A DNA stretch of 64,000 nucleotides, taken from Opimibacter sp041746735 (GTDB lineage Bacteria; Bacteroidota; Bacteroidia; Chitinophagales; Saprospiraceae). The DNA is taken from NCBI GenBank assembly GCA_041746735.1, contig JBGTGP010000017.1, positions 67,033-131,032 of the forward strand, read 5' to 3'. Shown piece after piece: positions 1 through 8,666 of the stretch; the stretch's first letter is position 1, and each line of letters starts with the position of its first letter. The translations under genes were made by a program, and so were the position numbers. Under the pieces are notes generated by a model. It saw only the letters and a list, made by a program, of their open reading frames with translations. It made no database searches and was not told the DNA's origin.

Positions 1-1176
1 GGCCGGGATGGCCAGCCGGCAATCGCTATGATGTTTTATAGCTTTCGGGATGTGAGCATCTATCGGGATTTTATTGAGCAGGGAGAGGCCAATGAAGAAT
101 TCAAACGGGTTCAGTCCGAGAAACTGGAACGGATTTGGGAGTACAGCCAGGCCACAAGTTGCAGGACCAATGTGATCTTGAATTATTTCGGTGAATACCG
201 CAACACCGGTTGCGGGCATTGTGATCTCTGTAAGCAACCCCTGCAGGGATTTGATGGAACACGGCTTACACAAATGGCATTGTCAGCCTGCAAGCGAACA
301 CAGGAGACAGTGGGGATCAACCTGCTGATCGATGTACTGCGTGGATCTGCAAAACGCGAGATCATGGATCGTCAACTCCATCAGGTCAAAACCTATGGAG
401 CCGGTCGTGATGTAAGCCAACGGGATTGGTCAGACTATATCACTCAAATGATTAATCAGGGACTGCTCGAGATCGATTACGTGCGACATTCCGTATTGAA
501 ATGCACCCCGTTGAGTGACGAGGTGCTGTACGAAGGACGACAGGTGATCCTGCATCGTCAGGTGGACTTCCCGGAGGAACCGGTGGTCCGGAAGAAGCCC
601 AAACGAGTTCGTTTTACTGAGGAGTTGCTGGGACGTCTCGAAAAGCTCGGCGCACGGCTGGCTAAAGAGGAAGGATTGCCACCCTTTGCCATATTTCCGA
701 AAGGTACCTTACGGGAATTGGCTGAAGTTCGACCATTGACGGTAGCGGAAATGATAAAATTACAAGGTGTAGGTGCATACAAGGGGGAGAAATATGGGAC
801 CTCCTTTGTTGAGGAAATCCGGGAGTATATGAAAGACCAGAATCTGATTCGTAAGCCCAGGGGAGTTACTTATATTGAAACCCTGGCTTTGTTTCAGCAG
901 GGACTTTCATTGGAGGATATAGCGCAGCAGCGGAGTATAGCGGTGACCACGGTTGCGGGACACCTTGCACGATTGTATGAAAAAGGGGAGGATCTGGATC
1001 TCAGAAAATTATTACTCAGAGATGATGTGATGATGGCCCGGCAGGCCTGGAGGGCCAGCGGTTTCAGTGAACAAATAAGTAAGGTCAAAGAGCAGGTCGG
1101 GGATAGTCTGGATTATACGCGGTTGCATTTGGCGCTTGCGATTGTCAGGAGAGAGGACCGTGCGGGAAAAGAATAG
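1..1176 (+). CDS. recQ: ATP-dependent DNA helicase RecQ, C-terminal part (5' end outside window)
   Basis: The reading frame is open from base 1 and begins inside helicase motif VI (GRDG at residues 1-4), so the helicase core lies upstream of the window. Next comes the RecQ zinc-binding region with four cysteines (SCRTN, then GCGHCDLC), the RQC winged helix, an HRDC domain (about residues 200-290) and a C-terminal helix-turn-helix of the HTH_40 type (about 300-350) that is common in Bacteroidota RecQ. The protein unwinds DNA 3'-5' during recombination and fork repair. An ATG at 28 is internal to the domain and is not the real start. No damage is visible in the part seen. Confidence 0.93.
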   Translation, partial: GRDGQPAIAMMFYSFRDVSIYRDFIEQGEANEEFKRVQSEKLERIWEYSQATSCRTNVILNYFGEYRNTGCGHCDLCKQPLQGFDGTRLTQMALSACKRTQETVGINLLIDVLRGSAKREIMDRQLHQVKTYGAGRDVSQRDWSDYITQMINQGLLEIDYVRHSVLKCTPLSDEVLYEGRQVILHRQVDFPEEPVVRKKPKRVRFTEELLGRLEKLGARLAKEEGLPPFAIFPKGTLRELAEVRPLTVAEMIKLQGVGAYKGEKYGTSFVEEIREYMKDQNLIRKPRGVTYIETLALFQQGLSLEDIAQQRSIAVTTVAGHLARLYEKGEDLDLRKLLLRDDVMMARQAWRASGFSEQISKVKEQVGDSLDYTRLHLALAIVRREDRAGKE

Positions 1177-1340
1177 ACGAGATGCTGCTCAGCTCATTCC
1201 TGAGGTCTGGAATTCGGCCATTCACCGGATTCTCGGAACTGGCGATGCTATGTTTTGACCCCTGTTAACACCCGGAGAGGCGCCGTCTTGCATTCCCATC
1301 CCGAATTACCCTATTTTTGTTCTTTCAAATATTGACGGAT

Positions 1341-2519
1341 ATGCGCCTACTGAACTATTTATTGTTTGTTTTGACACTGAGTTTCTTTCGCGTTGAAGCT
1401 CAGGGGATCGAGTTTTTTCATGGTACCTGGGAAGAAGCATTGCTGAAAGCACGTGCTGAGGATAAGATCATTTTTGTAGATGCCTATACAACCTGGTGTG
1501 GACCCTGCAAGCGCATGGCCGCTAATACCTTTCCGGATCCGGAAGTGGGGAAGTTGTTCAACCAGCATTTTATCAGCATGAAGATCGATATGGAAAAGGA
1601 ACAAGGCCTGGAGTTTCGGAAGAAATTTCCAGTGAGTTCATATCCCACTTTGTTTTTTATAGACTATGAACAGATCGTGGTGCAGAAATCCATTGGGGCC
1701 AAAAGTCCACCTGACCTCATTGCCTTGGGTGAATCTATCATCGCCAAATACGACAGAAGCACCAAATATGAATCAGCTTATGCCGCTGGTGACCGGAGTT
1801 ATGAGCTGGTCTATAACTACGTCGCAGCCCTGAATAAATCAGGAAAACCATCTGTCAAGATTGCCAATGACTTTCTTGCCGACCAGAAAGATGTGACGAC
1901 CCCTGAGAATCTGAAGTTTATTCTGGAGGCGGCCTCTCAAGTGGATTGTCAGTGCTTTGATTTATTTGAGAAGTATAAAACGGCTATCTCAAAAGTTGTG
2001 GACGCCACGACTATACAGGAAAAGGTCCGGCGGGCATGCTACAATACAGCTAAACGGGCGATTGAATTTGAAAGTCCTGATCTTATACAACTGGCCGCTG
2101 AAGCTATGAAACGGCACATTCCTGCTGAAGCAGATTTCTTTCTTTCCGAAAGTGAGATCAAGTATGCGCTGGCTTTGCACGATACAGAGCGAATTCCGGA
2201 AATGGTACGTCAGCACCTGAAAAAGCATATTAAAAGTGATCCGGTGGCCCAGCATCAACTGGCCCAGGATCTTGACAAATATGTGGGAGATCACGCTGAA
2301 TCCATTGACGTGGCCATTACACTTTCCGCCCGTGCTGCGAAGGAAAAGAATCCCAAGTTTGTCTTTACGTATGCTCATTTGGTCTATAAGTATCGGGGCA
2401 AAACAGAAGCCCTGCAAATACTGGAAGAGGCATTAAAGGGGTATAATGAGGAAGCCGAAAAAAACAATAAGGACTACAACAATCTGAAAGGATTGCGCAA
2501 TAAGATTCAGCACTCCTGA
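1341..2519 (+). CDS. Secreted thioredoxin-fold protein
   Basis: The protein has an N-terminal signal peptide (MRLLNYLLFVLTL, probable cleavage near VEAQ) and a thioredoxin fold with a WCGPCK active site and the cis-proline segment SSYPTLFF about 55 residues later. The remaining ~250 residues are helical and TPR-like, with no domain I recognise. It is probably a periplasmic disulfide oxidoreductase. I prefer the ATG at 1341 because it places the hydrophobic core correctly; an in-frame ATG at 1317 would add eight residues. It stands between recQ and the topoisomerase gene with about 165 bp on each side, so it is probably transcribed alone. Fold is sure; substrate unknown. Confidence 0.85.
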   Translation: MRLLNYLLFVLTLSFFRVEAQGIEFFHGTWEEALLKARAEDKIIFVDAYTTWCGPCKRMAANTFPDPEVGKLFNQHFISMKIDMEKEQGLEFRKKFPVSSYPTLFFIDYEQIVVQKSIGAKSPPDLIALGESIIAKYDRSTKYESAYAAGDRSYELVYNYVAALNKSGKPSVKIANDFLADQKDVTTPENLKFILEAASQVDCQCFDLFEKYKTAISKVVDATTIQEKVRRACYNTAKRAIEFESPDLIQLAAEAMKRHIPAEADFFLSESEIKYALALHDTERIPEMVRQHLKKHIKSDPVAQHQLAQDLDKYVGDHAESIDVAITLSARAAKEKNPKFVFTYAHLVYKYRGKTEALQILEEALKGYNEEAEKNNKDYNNLKGLRNKIQHS

Positions 2520-2683
2520 TGTGCTGATCGAGATGAGGAGCTCATAGGGTGGGATTGATGTTAGGTCATGCCAGTGTAGTTGCTCATATACGGTTGCCCC
2601 TCGACAAAAACCATCATATTGGACTAAAATGTAATGTTTCGACCACTGTCGTATCTTTGATGAATAGTCCTGTTTAAAATCGT

Positions 2684-5419
2684 ATGGCGAAGAAGGAAAA
2701 GCGTGTGGAACGGCCTCAGGTGGTCACCGGACATGGCGGAATCGTGTATCTACAGGGCATGTATGAGGATTATTTCCTGGATTATGCCTCTTATGTCATT
2801 CTGGAGCGGGCTGTTCCGGATATTCATGACGGACTTAAACCCGTGCAGCGTCGTTTGCTGCACAGCATGCATGATATTCATGACGGCCGGTATCATAAAG
2901 TCGCCAATATCATCGGCCATACCATGCAGTATCACCCGCATGGCGATGCTGCTATTGGTGATGCATTGGTCAATCTCGGTCAAAAAGAACTGTTGGTCGA
3001 TACCCAGGGTAACTGGGGTGATATCAGAACGGGTGACAGCGCAGCTGCTCCGCGATATATTGAAGCCCGTCTGACCAAGTTTGCCCTCGAAGTCGCAATC
3101 AATCCGCAGACCACACCCTGGCAGATGTCCTATGATGGCCGTCGTAATGAACCTATCACATTACCTGTGAAGTTTCCTCTTGTGTTGGCGCAGGGTGTAG
3201 AAGGTATTGCCGTCGGGTTGGCCACCCGCATATTGCCACACAATTTTGTTGAATTGCTACAGGCCTCCATCAAAGTGCTGGAGGGAAAAAAATTTAAACT
3301 CTACCCTGACTTTCAGACCGGGGGTATGATCGATGTGAGTGAGTATCAAAGCGGACTCCGGGGAGGTCGTGTCCGGATCAGGGTACAGATAGACAAAGTG
3401 GATAAAAGCACATTGGTCATTCGGGAGATTCCGTTTGGCGTCACGACGACGTCCCTCATGGAGTCTATTGTCAAAGCCAGTGAGAAAGGGCAGATCAAAA
3501 TCAAACGGCTTAGCGATAATACAGCGGCCGAGGTGGAGATCCTGATTGAGCTGCAGCCCGGAGTATCCCCGGATCAGACCATTGATGCCTTGTATGCTTT
3601 CACCCAATGTGAAGTGTCTGTTTCGCCCAATGCCTGTGTCATCAATGATCATCGCCCCGTATTTCTTGGGGTGGAAGAGATTCTCAGACAGAGCACAATG
3701 CAGACTCAGGAACTACTGCGGCAGGAACTGACTATACGACTGGGAGAGTTGGAGGAAAAATGGCACTTCGCCAGCCTGGAGCAAGTATTTATTGAGAAAC
3801 GAATTTACCGGGATATCGAAGAATGCGAAACCTGGGAAGAGGTCATGGCTGCGATTGATACAGGTTTGGCCCGGTACATTGCCACTCCCGCCACCCGGAC
3901 CAAGGGAGATAAGCGCCAGTTCTTGCACCGTGACATTACACCGGAAGATATTCAGCGATTGACAGAGATCCGGATCAAGCGTATTTCAAAGTACAATTCC
4001 TTTCAGGCGGATGAACTGATCCGGGGCATTGAAGAGGAACTGACCGTGGTGCGTCATGATTTGGCACATTTGACTGAATATGCGATAGCCTGGTTTCAGC
4101 GATTGTTGGATAAATATGGTAAGGGCCGGCAGCGTAAGACTGAAATCACCACGTTCGATACCATTCAGGCGGCAAAGGTCATAGCGACCAATGCCAAATT
4201 GTACGTGGACAGAAAGGAAGGATTCATTGGCTGGGGATTGAAGAAGGATGAGTTTATCGCGGATTGCAGTGAGATCGATGATATCATCGTGTTCAGGAAG
4301 GACGGAAAGTTTGTGGTTTCCCGTATTGCGGAAAAAGTATTTGTTGGGAAGAACATCCTGCATGTTGCGGTTTGGAAACGCGGAGATGAACGTACTACGT
4401 ACCATCTCATTTATGTTGACGGAAATTCCGGAAGGGCTTTTGCCAAGCGATTCAATGTCACCTCGATCACACGGGATAAGGACTATGATCTGACCAAAGG
4501 AGGAAAGGACTCGAAAGTACTGTATTTTGCTGTACACCCCAATGGGGAATCTGAGCGGGTGGAGGTGCAACTGACACCTGGATCCAGTGCCCGAAATAAG
4601 GTCTTTGATTTTTACTTTGAAGAGTTGGCCATAAAAGGACGAGGCGCGGGCGGGAATATCGTGACGCGATATCCGGTCCGGAAAATCACTCAGGCAGAAG
4701 TCGGTAAGAGTACGCTGGGATCACAAAAGTACTGGTATGATGAAGTCAACGGACGCTTCAACACGGAGGAGCGCGGCAGGTATTTGGGAGGTTTTGACAC
4801 CGGTGATCAGCTCTTGTCCATTTATGGAAATGGGGAGTATGAGATTTCTGTGCTGGACCCATCCGGAAAACTTGATGTCCGGGATCTGGTGTATGCCGGG
4901 AAGTTTAGACCGAATGTATCCGTGTCCGCTGTTTACTTTGAAGGAGAGAAACAATGGACGATGGTCAAACGATTCCTGATTGAGACGAGCACCGTGGGTC
5001 AGCGTTTCAAATTTATTACAGAGCATAAGGATTCCAAACTTTACCTGGTGACTCCGGATGAAAGCACCCTGATTGAATATGGGTATATGCGTCAGCGTCA
5101 AAAGGTCGTGGAGACCTTTCAGCCCGCAGAGTTTATGGAGATCAAAGGCTGGAAAGCTATTGGAAATAAATTAGTCGATAAAAAACTTATCAGCATCCAT
5201 CAAACGGCAGGACCGGATGAGCAGGATGAAGCGACTCTGGTTGACGATGGCGGAGATATAGGGGGCGGGGGCATCCAGGGCGACCTTTTCAGTCCCGCCG
5301 CAAAAGGTCCGGTATCGGAAAAAAAGAAGGCTGAGGCGACCGAATCCAAGCGGAAAGGAAAATCGTCACCCGATGGTGGTTACCTGTTGACCGGAGATAC
5401 TATAGAATTTGATGTTTGA
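2684..5419 (+). CDS. parC: DNA gyrase/topoisomerase IV subunit A
   Basis: This is a full-length type IIA topoisomerase A subunit of 911 residues. The breakage-reunion domain is clear (DGLKPVQRRLLH near 50-60, HPHGDAAIGDAL near 84-95, GDSAAAPRYIEARL with the catalytic tyrosine at about 125). The C-terminal half holds the beta-pinwheel DNA-wrapping repeats and ends in an acidic, lysine-rich tail. I see no canonical GyrA-box, which fits ParC better than GyrA, but in Bacteroidota the two are separated reliably only by phylogeny. The B subunit (parE) is not in the window. The stop codon lies inside a long inverted repeat shared with the convergent downstream gene. Confidence 0.92.
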   Translation: MAKKEKRVERPQVVTGHGGIVYLQGMYEDYFLDYASYVILERAVPDIHDGLKPVQRRLLHSMHDIHDGRYHKVANIIGHTMQYHPHGDAAIGDALVNLGQKELLVDTQGNWGDIRTGDSAAAPRYIEARLTKFALEVAINPQTTPWQMSYDGRRNEPITLPVKFPLVLAQGVEGIAVGLATRILPHNFVELLQASIKVLEGKKFKLYPDFQTGGMIDVSEYQSGLRGGRVRIRVQIDKVDKSTLVIREIPFGVTTTSLMESIVKASEKGQIKIKRLSDNTAAEVEILIELQPGVSPDQTIDALYAFTQCEVSVSPNACVINDHRPVFLGVEEILRQSTMQTQELLRQELTIRLGELEEKWHFASLEQVFIEKRIYRDIEECETWEEVMAAIDTGLARYIATPATRTKGDKRQFLHRDITPEDIQRLTEIRIKRISKYNSFQADELIRGIEEELTVVRHDLAHLTEYAIAWFQRLLDKYGKGRQRKTEITTFDTIQAAKVIATNAKLYVDRKEGFIGWGLKKDEFIADCSEIDDIIVFRKDGKFVVSRIAEKVFVGKNILHVAVWKRGDERTTYHLIYVDGNSGRAFAKRFNVTSITRDKDYDLTKGGKDSKVLYFAVHPNGESERVEVQLTPGSSARNKVFDFYFEELAIKGRGAGGNIVTRYPVRKITQAEVGKSTLGSQKYWYDEVNGRFNTEERGRYLGGFDTGDQLLSIYGNGEYEISVLDPSGKLDVRDLVYAGKFRPNVSVSAVYFEGEKQWTMVKRFLIETSTVGQRFKFITEHKDSKLYLVTPDESTLIEYGYMRQRQKVVETFQPAEFMEIKGWKAIGNKLVDKKLISIHQTAGPDEQDEATLVDDGGDIGGGGIQGDLFSPAAKGPVSEKKKAEATESKRKGKSSPDGGYLLTGDTIEFDV

Positions 5420-5465
5420 TCCGGCAGACCCATCATCATTTACCGTTGATGTCTGGCGGATCAAA
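5415..5465. terminator. Long stem-loop between convergent genes
   Basis: TTTGATCCG-G-CAGAC (5415-5429) pairs with GTCTG-G-CGGATCAAA (5451-5465): 14 base pairs with one internal G-G mismatch and a 21-nt loop. The stem contains the stop of the topoisomerase gene, and the loop holds the stop of the opposite-strand gene ending at 5436. It is probably a bidirectional terminator, although no strong T-tract follows on either side. Confidence 0.55.
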
Positions 5466-6107
5466 TGACACCCGGATTTTGGACACATTATCCAGCAGGA
5501 GATTCCCCATGTAGTATCCGTCGCCTACCCAGGTGGCGACCAGGTAGAGATACTGAAACTTACCGGGGCTGGTCCAGACCAGGGTATATTTTCGCCATTC
5601 CCGGTGATGGATGACGCTCGTTTCGGTCAGCAGGCTGTTCGACAGATCTTTTTCACTTTGGAATCCATATACCTGAAGTTTAACCGGCTGAAGATCCGTT
5701 TCCGAATCTCCTGCGTGCAGGATGGGATGAATGGTGGTCCGGAAAGGTGACCAGGCAAGCCAAAGGTCCATCGTGTAGTAATGACCTTTGATCATCGGGT
5801 AATTTAGCTTTTGGCCTATATTCTCGCGAGTACCATTGGTATATACGGCGAGAGCTACATGGGTGTTCCCTTTTTGTGATTTTTCTTCAGGGCGGTAAAA
5901 TCGGGTGAGGCGAAGGTTTTTAGGTGGAGTTGTCCCCAGGAACAAGGGTTGGGGAAGCCAGCCGGGTGGAATGACAAAATGTTTGTTGTACGCATCAAAG
6001 GATCGGTTGCGCAGTCGGAGTGTTTCCGGAGTCTGGCAAAAGATAAATGCCAACGGAGTTGTCACCACAAGGATCACGGATGCACAGGTTTTTATAATCC
6101 ATTTCAC
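5436..6107 (-). CDS. Secreted protein with galactose-binding-like beta-sandwich
   Basis: A 223-residue protein with a signal peptide (hydrophobic residues 4-24, FIFCQ) followed by one beta-sandwich domain. Features such as LRNRSF, PPGW, ENIGQKL, YYTMDLWL, REWRKYTLVW and GNLLLDNVSKI resemble the carbohydrate-binding-like N-terminal modules found in many Bacteroidota secreted OmpA-like proteins, but here the module stands alone with no sorting domain. The start is GTG at 6107; a nearby ATG is out of frame. It is convergent with the topoisomerase gene. It is probably exported and may bind glycan or cell wall; the ligand is unknown. Confidence 0.7.
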   Translation of the reverse strand: MKWIIKTCASVILVVTTPLAFIFCQTPETLRLRNRSFDAYNKHFVIPPGWLPQPLFLGTTPPKNLRLTRFYRPEEKSQKGNTHVALAVYTNGTRENIGQKLNYPMIKGHYYTMDLWLAWSPFRTTIHPILHAGDSETDLQPVKLQVYGFQSEKDLSNSLLTETSVIHHREWRKYTLVWTSPGKFQYLYLVATWVGDGYYMGNLLLDNVSKIRVSFDPPDINGK

Positions 6108-6264
6108 TCAACTAAATTAGCAATCATTTGTTAACTCAGCCAATTCGTTCAGGATTCATTTTTTCCACACGTTGGTCTCAGATTTCCTGGTTTGGCATTA
6201 CGCTTCAGCATGAAAACCTTTTGAGTAGAATTGCATTTAATACAATGATATAAAACGGGAGAAG

Positions 6265-6987
6265 GTGACGAAGAAAGAGCTGATCGAAGACGGTTGGATT
6301 GATAAATATGTTTTGGGCCTTACCACAGAGGATGAGAGTGTAGAGGTAGAACGGTTAGCGTCGTTGTATCCTGAGCTTCAGGAGCAGATTAATCAGGCCA
6401 GGACTAAATTGTTGGGCACCTTTAATCGCAGTCTGACACGTCCGGCCCTGCGACATTCGATGCTGACGAAACGAAGGATCCTGATGGGATCGGCTCTACT
6501 GATCAGCATCGTTCTGGCAGGATTTGCTTTTTTGTGTCGTGAGCATTTTTACCTCAAGGAGGACTACCATACACAGTATGAAAAACTGGCAGCAGAACAA
6601 GCCAAGGTCAAAAGATTTGCTAATGACTCCAGGAAAGCAAATGAACGGGCCAGTTTTGTTAATTCCGCCACGACCAAACGAATAAAGCTTAAGGGCTGCG
6701 AGTCTTCTCCCGATGCTGAAGTCCTTGTTTTTCATTGTAAACTATCCGGAAAAATGATGATGCAGGTAGTGGATCTTCCGGAACTGCCATCCGGTCAGCA
6801 TTATGAAGTTTGGGCCCAGCATCCGGAATTGGTTGACCGGAAAGTTGGGCAGTTACATCCTCCGGTTCGGTATGACAGCCTGTATATCCTGGATACGGCT
6901 TTATATTATACTTCCCTTCAAATCTCCAGTGTTGACCCCGTGACCCGGCTGAGCGAGCCTGTGTGTCTGGCTACTATTAAAAAATAA
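6265..6987 (+). CDS. Anti-sigma factor, RskA type
   Basis: A 240-residue protein with a cytoplasmic N-terminal helical segment (DGWIDKYVLGLTTEDES, typical of zinc-free anti-sigma domains), one membrane helix at about residues 74-94, a short coiled stretch, and a C-terminal RskA-like periplasmic domain (VVDLPELPSGQHYEVWA). Such proteins hold an ECF sigma factor at the membrane. No sigma gene lies next to it in the window, which is unusual because the two are normally cotranscribed. The start is GTG at 6265, preceded by a purine-rich GGGAGAAGG; the nearest upstream ATG meets a stop after two codons. Confidence 0.75.
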   Translation: MTKKELIEDGWIDKYVLGLTTEDESVEVERLASLYPELQEQINQARTKLLGTFNRSLTRPALRHSMLTKRRILMGSALLISIVLAGFAFLCREHFYLKEDYHTQYEKLAAEQAKVKRFANDSRKANERASFVNSATTKRIKLKGCESSPDAEVLVFHCKLSGKMMMQVVDLPELPSGQHYEVWAQHPELVDRKVGQLHPPVRYDSLYILDTALYYTSLQISSVDPVTRLSEPVCLATIKK

Positions 6988-7095
6988 TTAAACACTACAC
7001 CCTCCTCAAACGTTGCTAATCTAAGGTATAAAGCGCATTCTGTCAGAAACAGATGTGGTTACGTATACTATCATTCAATTTATGAATACAACCCT

Positions 7096-8037
7096 ATGCC
7101 AAATTCCAGCCATTACCATTGTGTGTTTTTCATATTGACCGGCCTTGTGGGATTATGGTCATGCTCAACACCTGAGGCCAGTCTGGCCGATAAAAAAAAT
7201 TACACAGAGGATGACCAGCAATATCGCCGTCGACATGATGTCACGCCGGAAGAAGGAGAGAAAATCCTTCGGTACTGGTCTCATTATGTAGTTTCGAAGA
7301 CGCCAAATGCCTATCGGGTTAGAATTTTCCATCCTGAAAAAAAGGTGCTTACAGAAGATAAAAGCTATTCCACTGCGGCCCTCACGCTGCTTCACGGAAC
7401 CTATAAGGGTTATTGGGATGATGGCTCTATCAGAGAAAAGGGAAGTTATCAGTATGGCCGAAAGCATGGCAACTGGCTGGAGTGTGAACCCGGAAAAGGA
7501 AAATGCTCAACGGGACCTTATCTCAACCATAAAAAAGATGGAGTCTGGACTCACCTGGATACGACCGGCCTCATAGAATCTGTGTATACCTGGAGTGATG
7601 GTCAGCGTCACGGAAAGTTTTTTCGCTATGACTCTCTGGGTCATAAAAGCAATGAAGGACTCTACCGGGCGGATACCTTGGTAGCTCAATTGTTTCCTCA
7701 GTCAGAGACAAGCCGGCCGTATTTGAAAGCCTGCCAGCAATCCGGAATCTTGGATGTATATGGATGCACAGAGGCTATGCTTTCAGATAAGATTATTTCC
7801 TCCCTGAAATATCCGGCTTCGGCCCGCCAGATGGGTATTGAAGGTTCTGCCGTAGTCCAGTGGGATGTCATGCCGGATGGATCTGTTCGAAATATCCGTA
7901 TCCCACAGGCGTTGTCCGATGATATTGAAAAAGAATCCCTTCGTGCAGCTCAGGGCATTCCGGAATGGATTCCGGCTCATCGGGATGGAAAGCCCGTTCG
8001 GTATACCATGACCCTGCCGATCAACTTTAGATTATAA
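7096..8037 (+). CDS. Lipoprotein with MORN-like repeats and a TonB C-terminal domain
   Basis: A lipoprotein signal with lipobox (GLWSC) is followed by a region of MORN/YwqK-like repeats (GTYKGYWDDGS, YGRKHGNW, SDGQRHGKFF) at about residues 90-205. It ends in a TonB-C domain (LKYPASARQMGIEGSAVVQW to the C terminus) preceded by a cysteine pair, as in many Bacteroidota proteins of this type. It lacks the inner-membrane anchor and proline-rich linker of true TonB, so it probably does not transduce energy. It may act as a periplasmic scaffold. It ends five bases before the convergent glycosyltransferase gene. Confidence 0.75.
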   Translation: MPNSSHYHCVFFILTGLVGLWSCSTPEASLADKKNYTEDDQQYRRRHDVTPEEGEKILRYWSHYVVSKTPNAYRVRIFHPEKKVLTEDKSYSTAALTLLHGTYKGYWDDGSIREKGSYQYGRKHGNWLECEPGKGKCSTGPYLNHKKDGVWTHLDTTGLIESVYTWSDGQRHGKFFRYDSLGHKSNEGLYRADTLVAQLFPQSETSRPYLKACQQSGILDVYGCTEAMLSDKIISSLKYPASARQMGIEGSAVVQWDVMPDGSVRNIRIPQALSDDIEKESLRAAQGIPEWIPAHRDGKPVRYTMTLPINFRL

Positions 8038-8042
8038 CTGAT

Positions 8043-8666
8043 TCAAACAGGAGGTTTTTTATTTGACATCTGATGTAAGTAGGTCGCCCAATCTTCTGCA
8101 GTATCAATATCAGCTAATACAGGAAGTTCGTACCAGCTTAGGTTCAGTTTCTGTATCATCCTCTTCGTTTGCATCAGAACGGAAGAACTTCCCCAGTTGA
8201 TATCTGAGAATAGGGGTGGCCAGAGTGCTTTGCAGGCCAGTAAGTAGTACCCACCATCAAATGCCGGACCTATGACACAGTCAGTTTGGTCCAGATGATG
8301 AAAGGCTGCAAGTATCAATTGGCGCGAAATTAAAGGACAATCACTACCTATGATCATCACTTTTGAATGGTGCATCAGTACTTCACGAAAAGCAGAAATC
8401 ATTTTCTGCCCTAAATCACCCCGGGATTGGTGATGCGCGGACAGAGACGTGATTTTTTCGATGTCATCAGGTATACCCCCTTCAAAATAGAGATACACGG
8501 CAACGGGTAAATCCGCTACCAGATTCAGCGTTAACCGGACAAGTTCAGTATAGATCGTCAGTGCTTGTTCAGGGCCGACTGTAGCGGCGATTCTGGATTT
8601 TACTTGCCCGGGAAGAGGATTGCGCAGGAAGACAATTAAACCGCATTCAGTAGTACGGAGAGACAT
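8043..8666 (-). CDS. TIGR04282-type glycosyltransferase, arsenosugar-biosynthesis (ArsG-like) family
   Basis: A 207-residue GT-A-like protein with the family signature FLRNPLPGQVKSRIAATVG at the N terminus, GSDCPLIS in the middle and IGPAFDGGYYLLAC near residue 125. The family (formerly DUF2064) is named for its link to arsenosugar biosynthesis genes, though many members have other roles. Its start codon overlaps the stop of the upstream adaptor gene by one base (TAATG), which suggests coupled translation. An arsenite methyltransferase lies 14 kb away in this window, but no radical-SAM arsenosugar gene is seen. The exact sugar substrate is unknown. Confidence 0.78.
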   Translation of the reverse strand: MSLRTTECGLIVFLRNPLPGQVKSRIAATVGPEQALTIYTELVRLTLNLVADLPVAVYLYFEGGIPDDIEKITSLSAHHQSRGDLGQKMISAFREVLMHHSKVMIIGSDCPLISRQLILAAFHHLDQTDCVIGPAFDGGYYLLACKALWPPLFSDINWGSSSVLMQTKRMIQKLNLSWYELPVLADIDTAEDWATYLHQMSNKKPPV

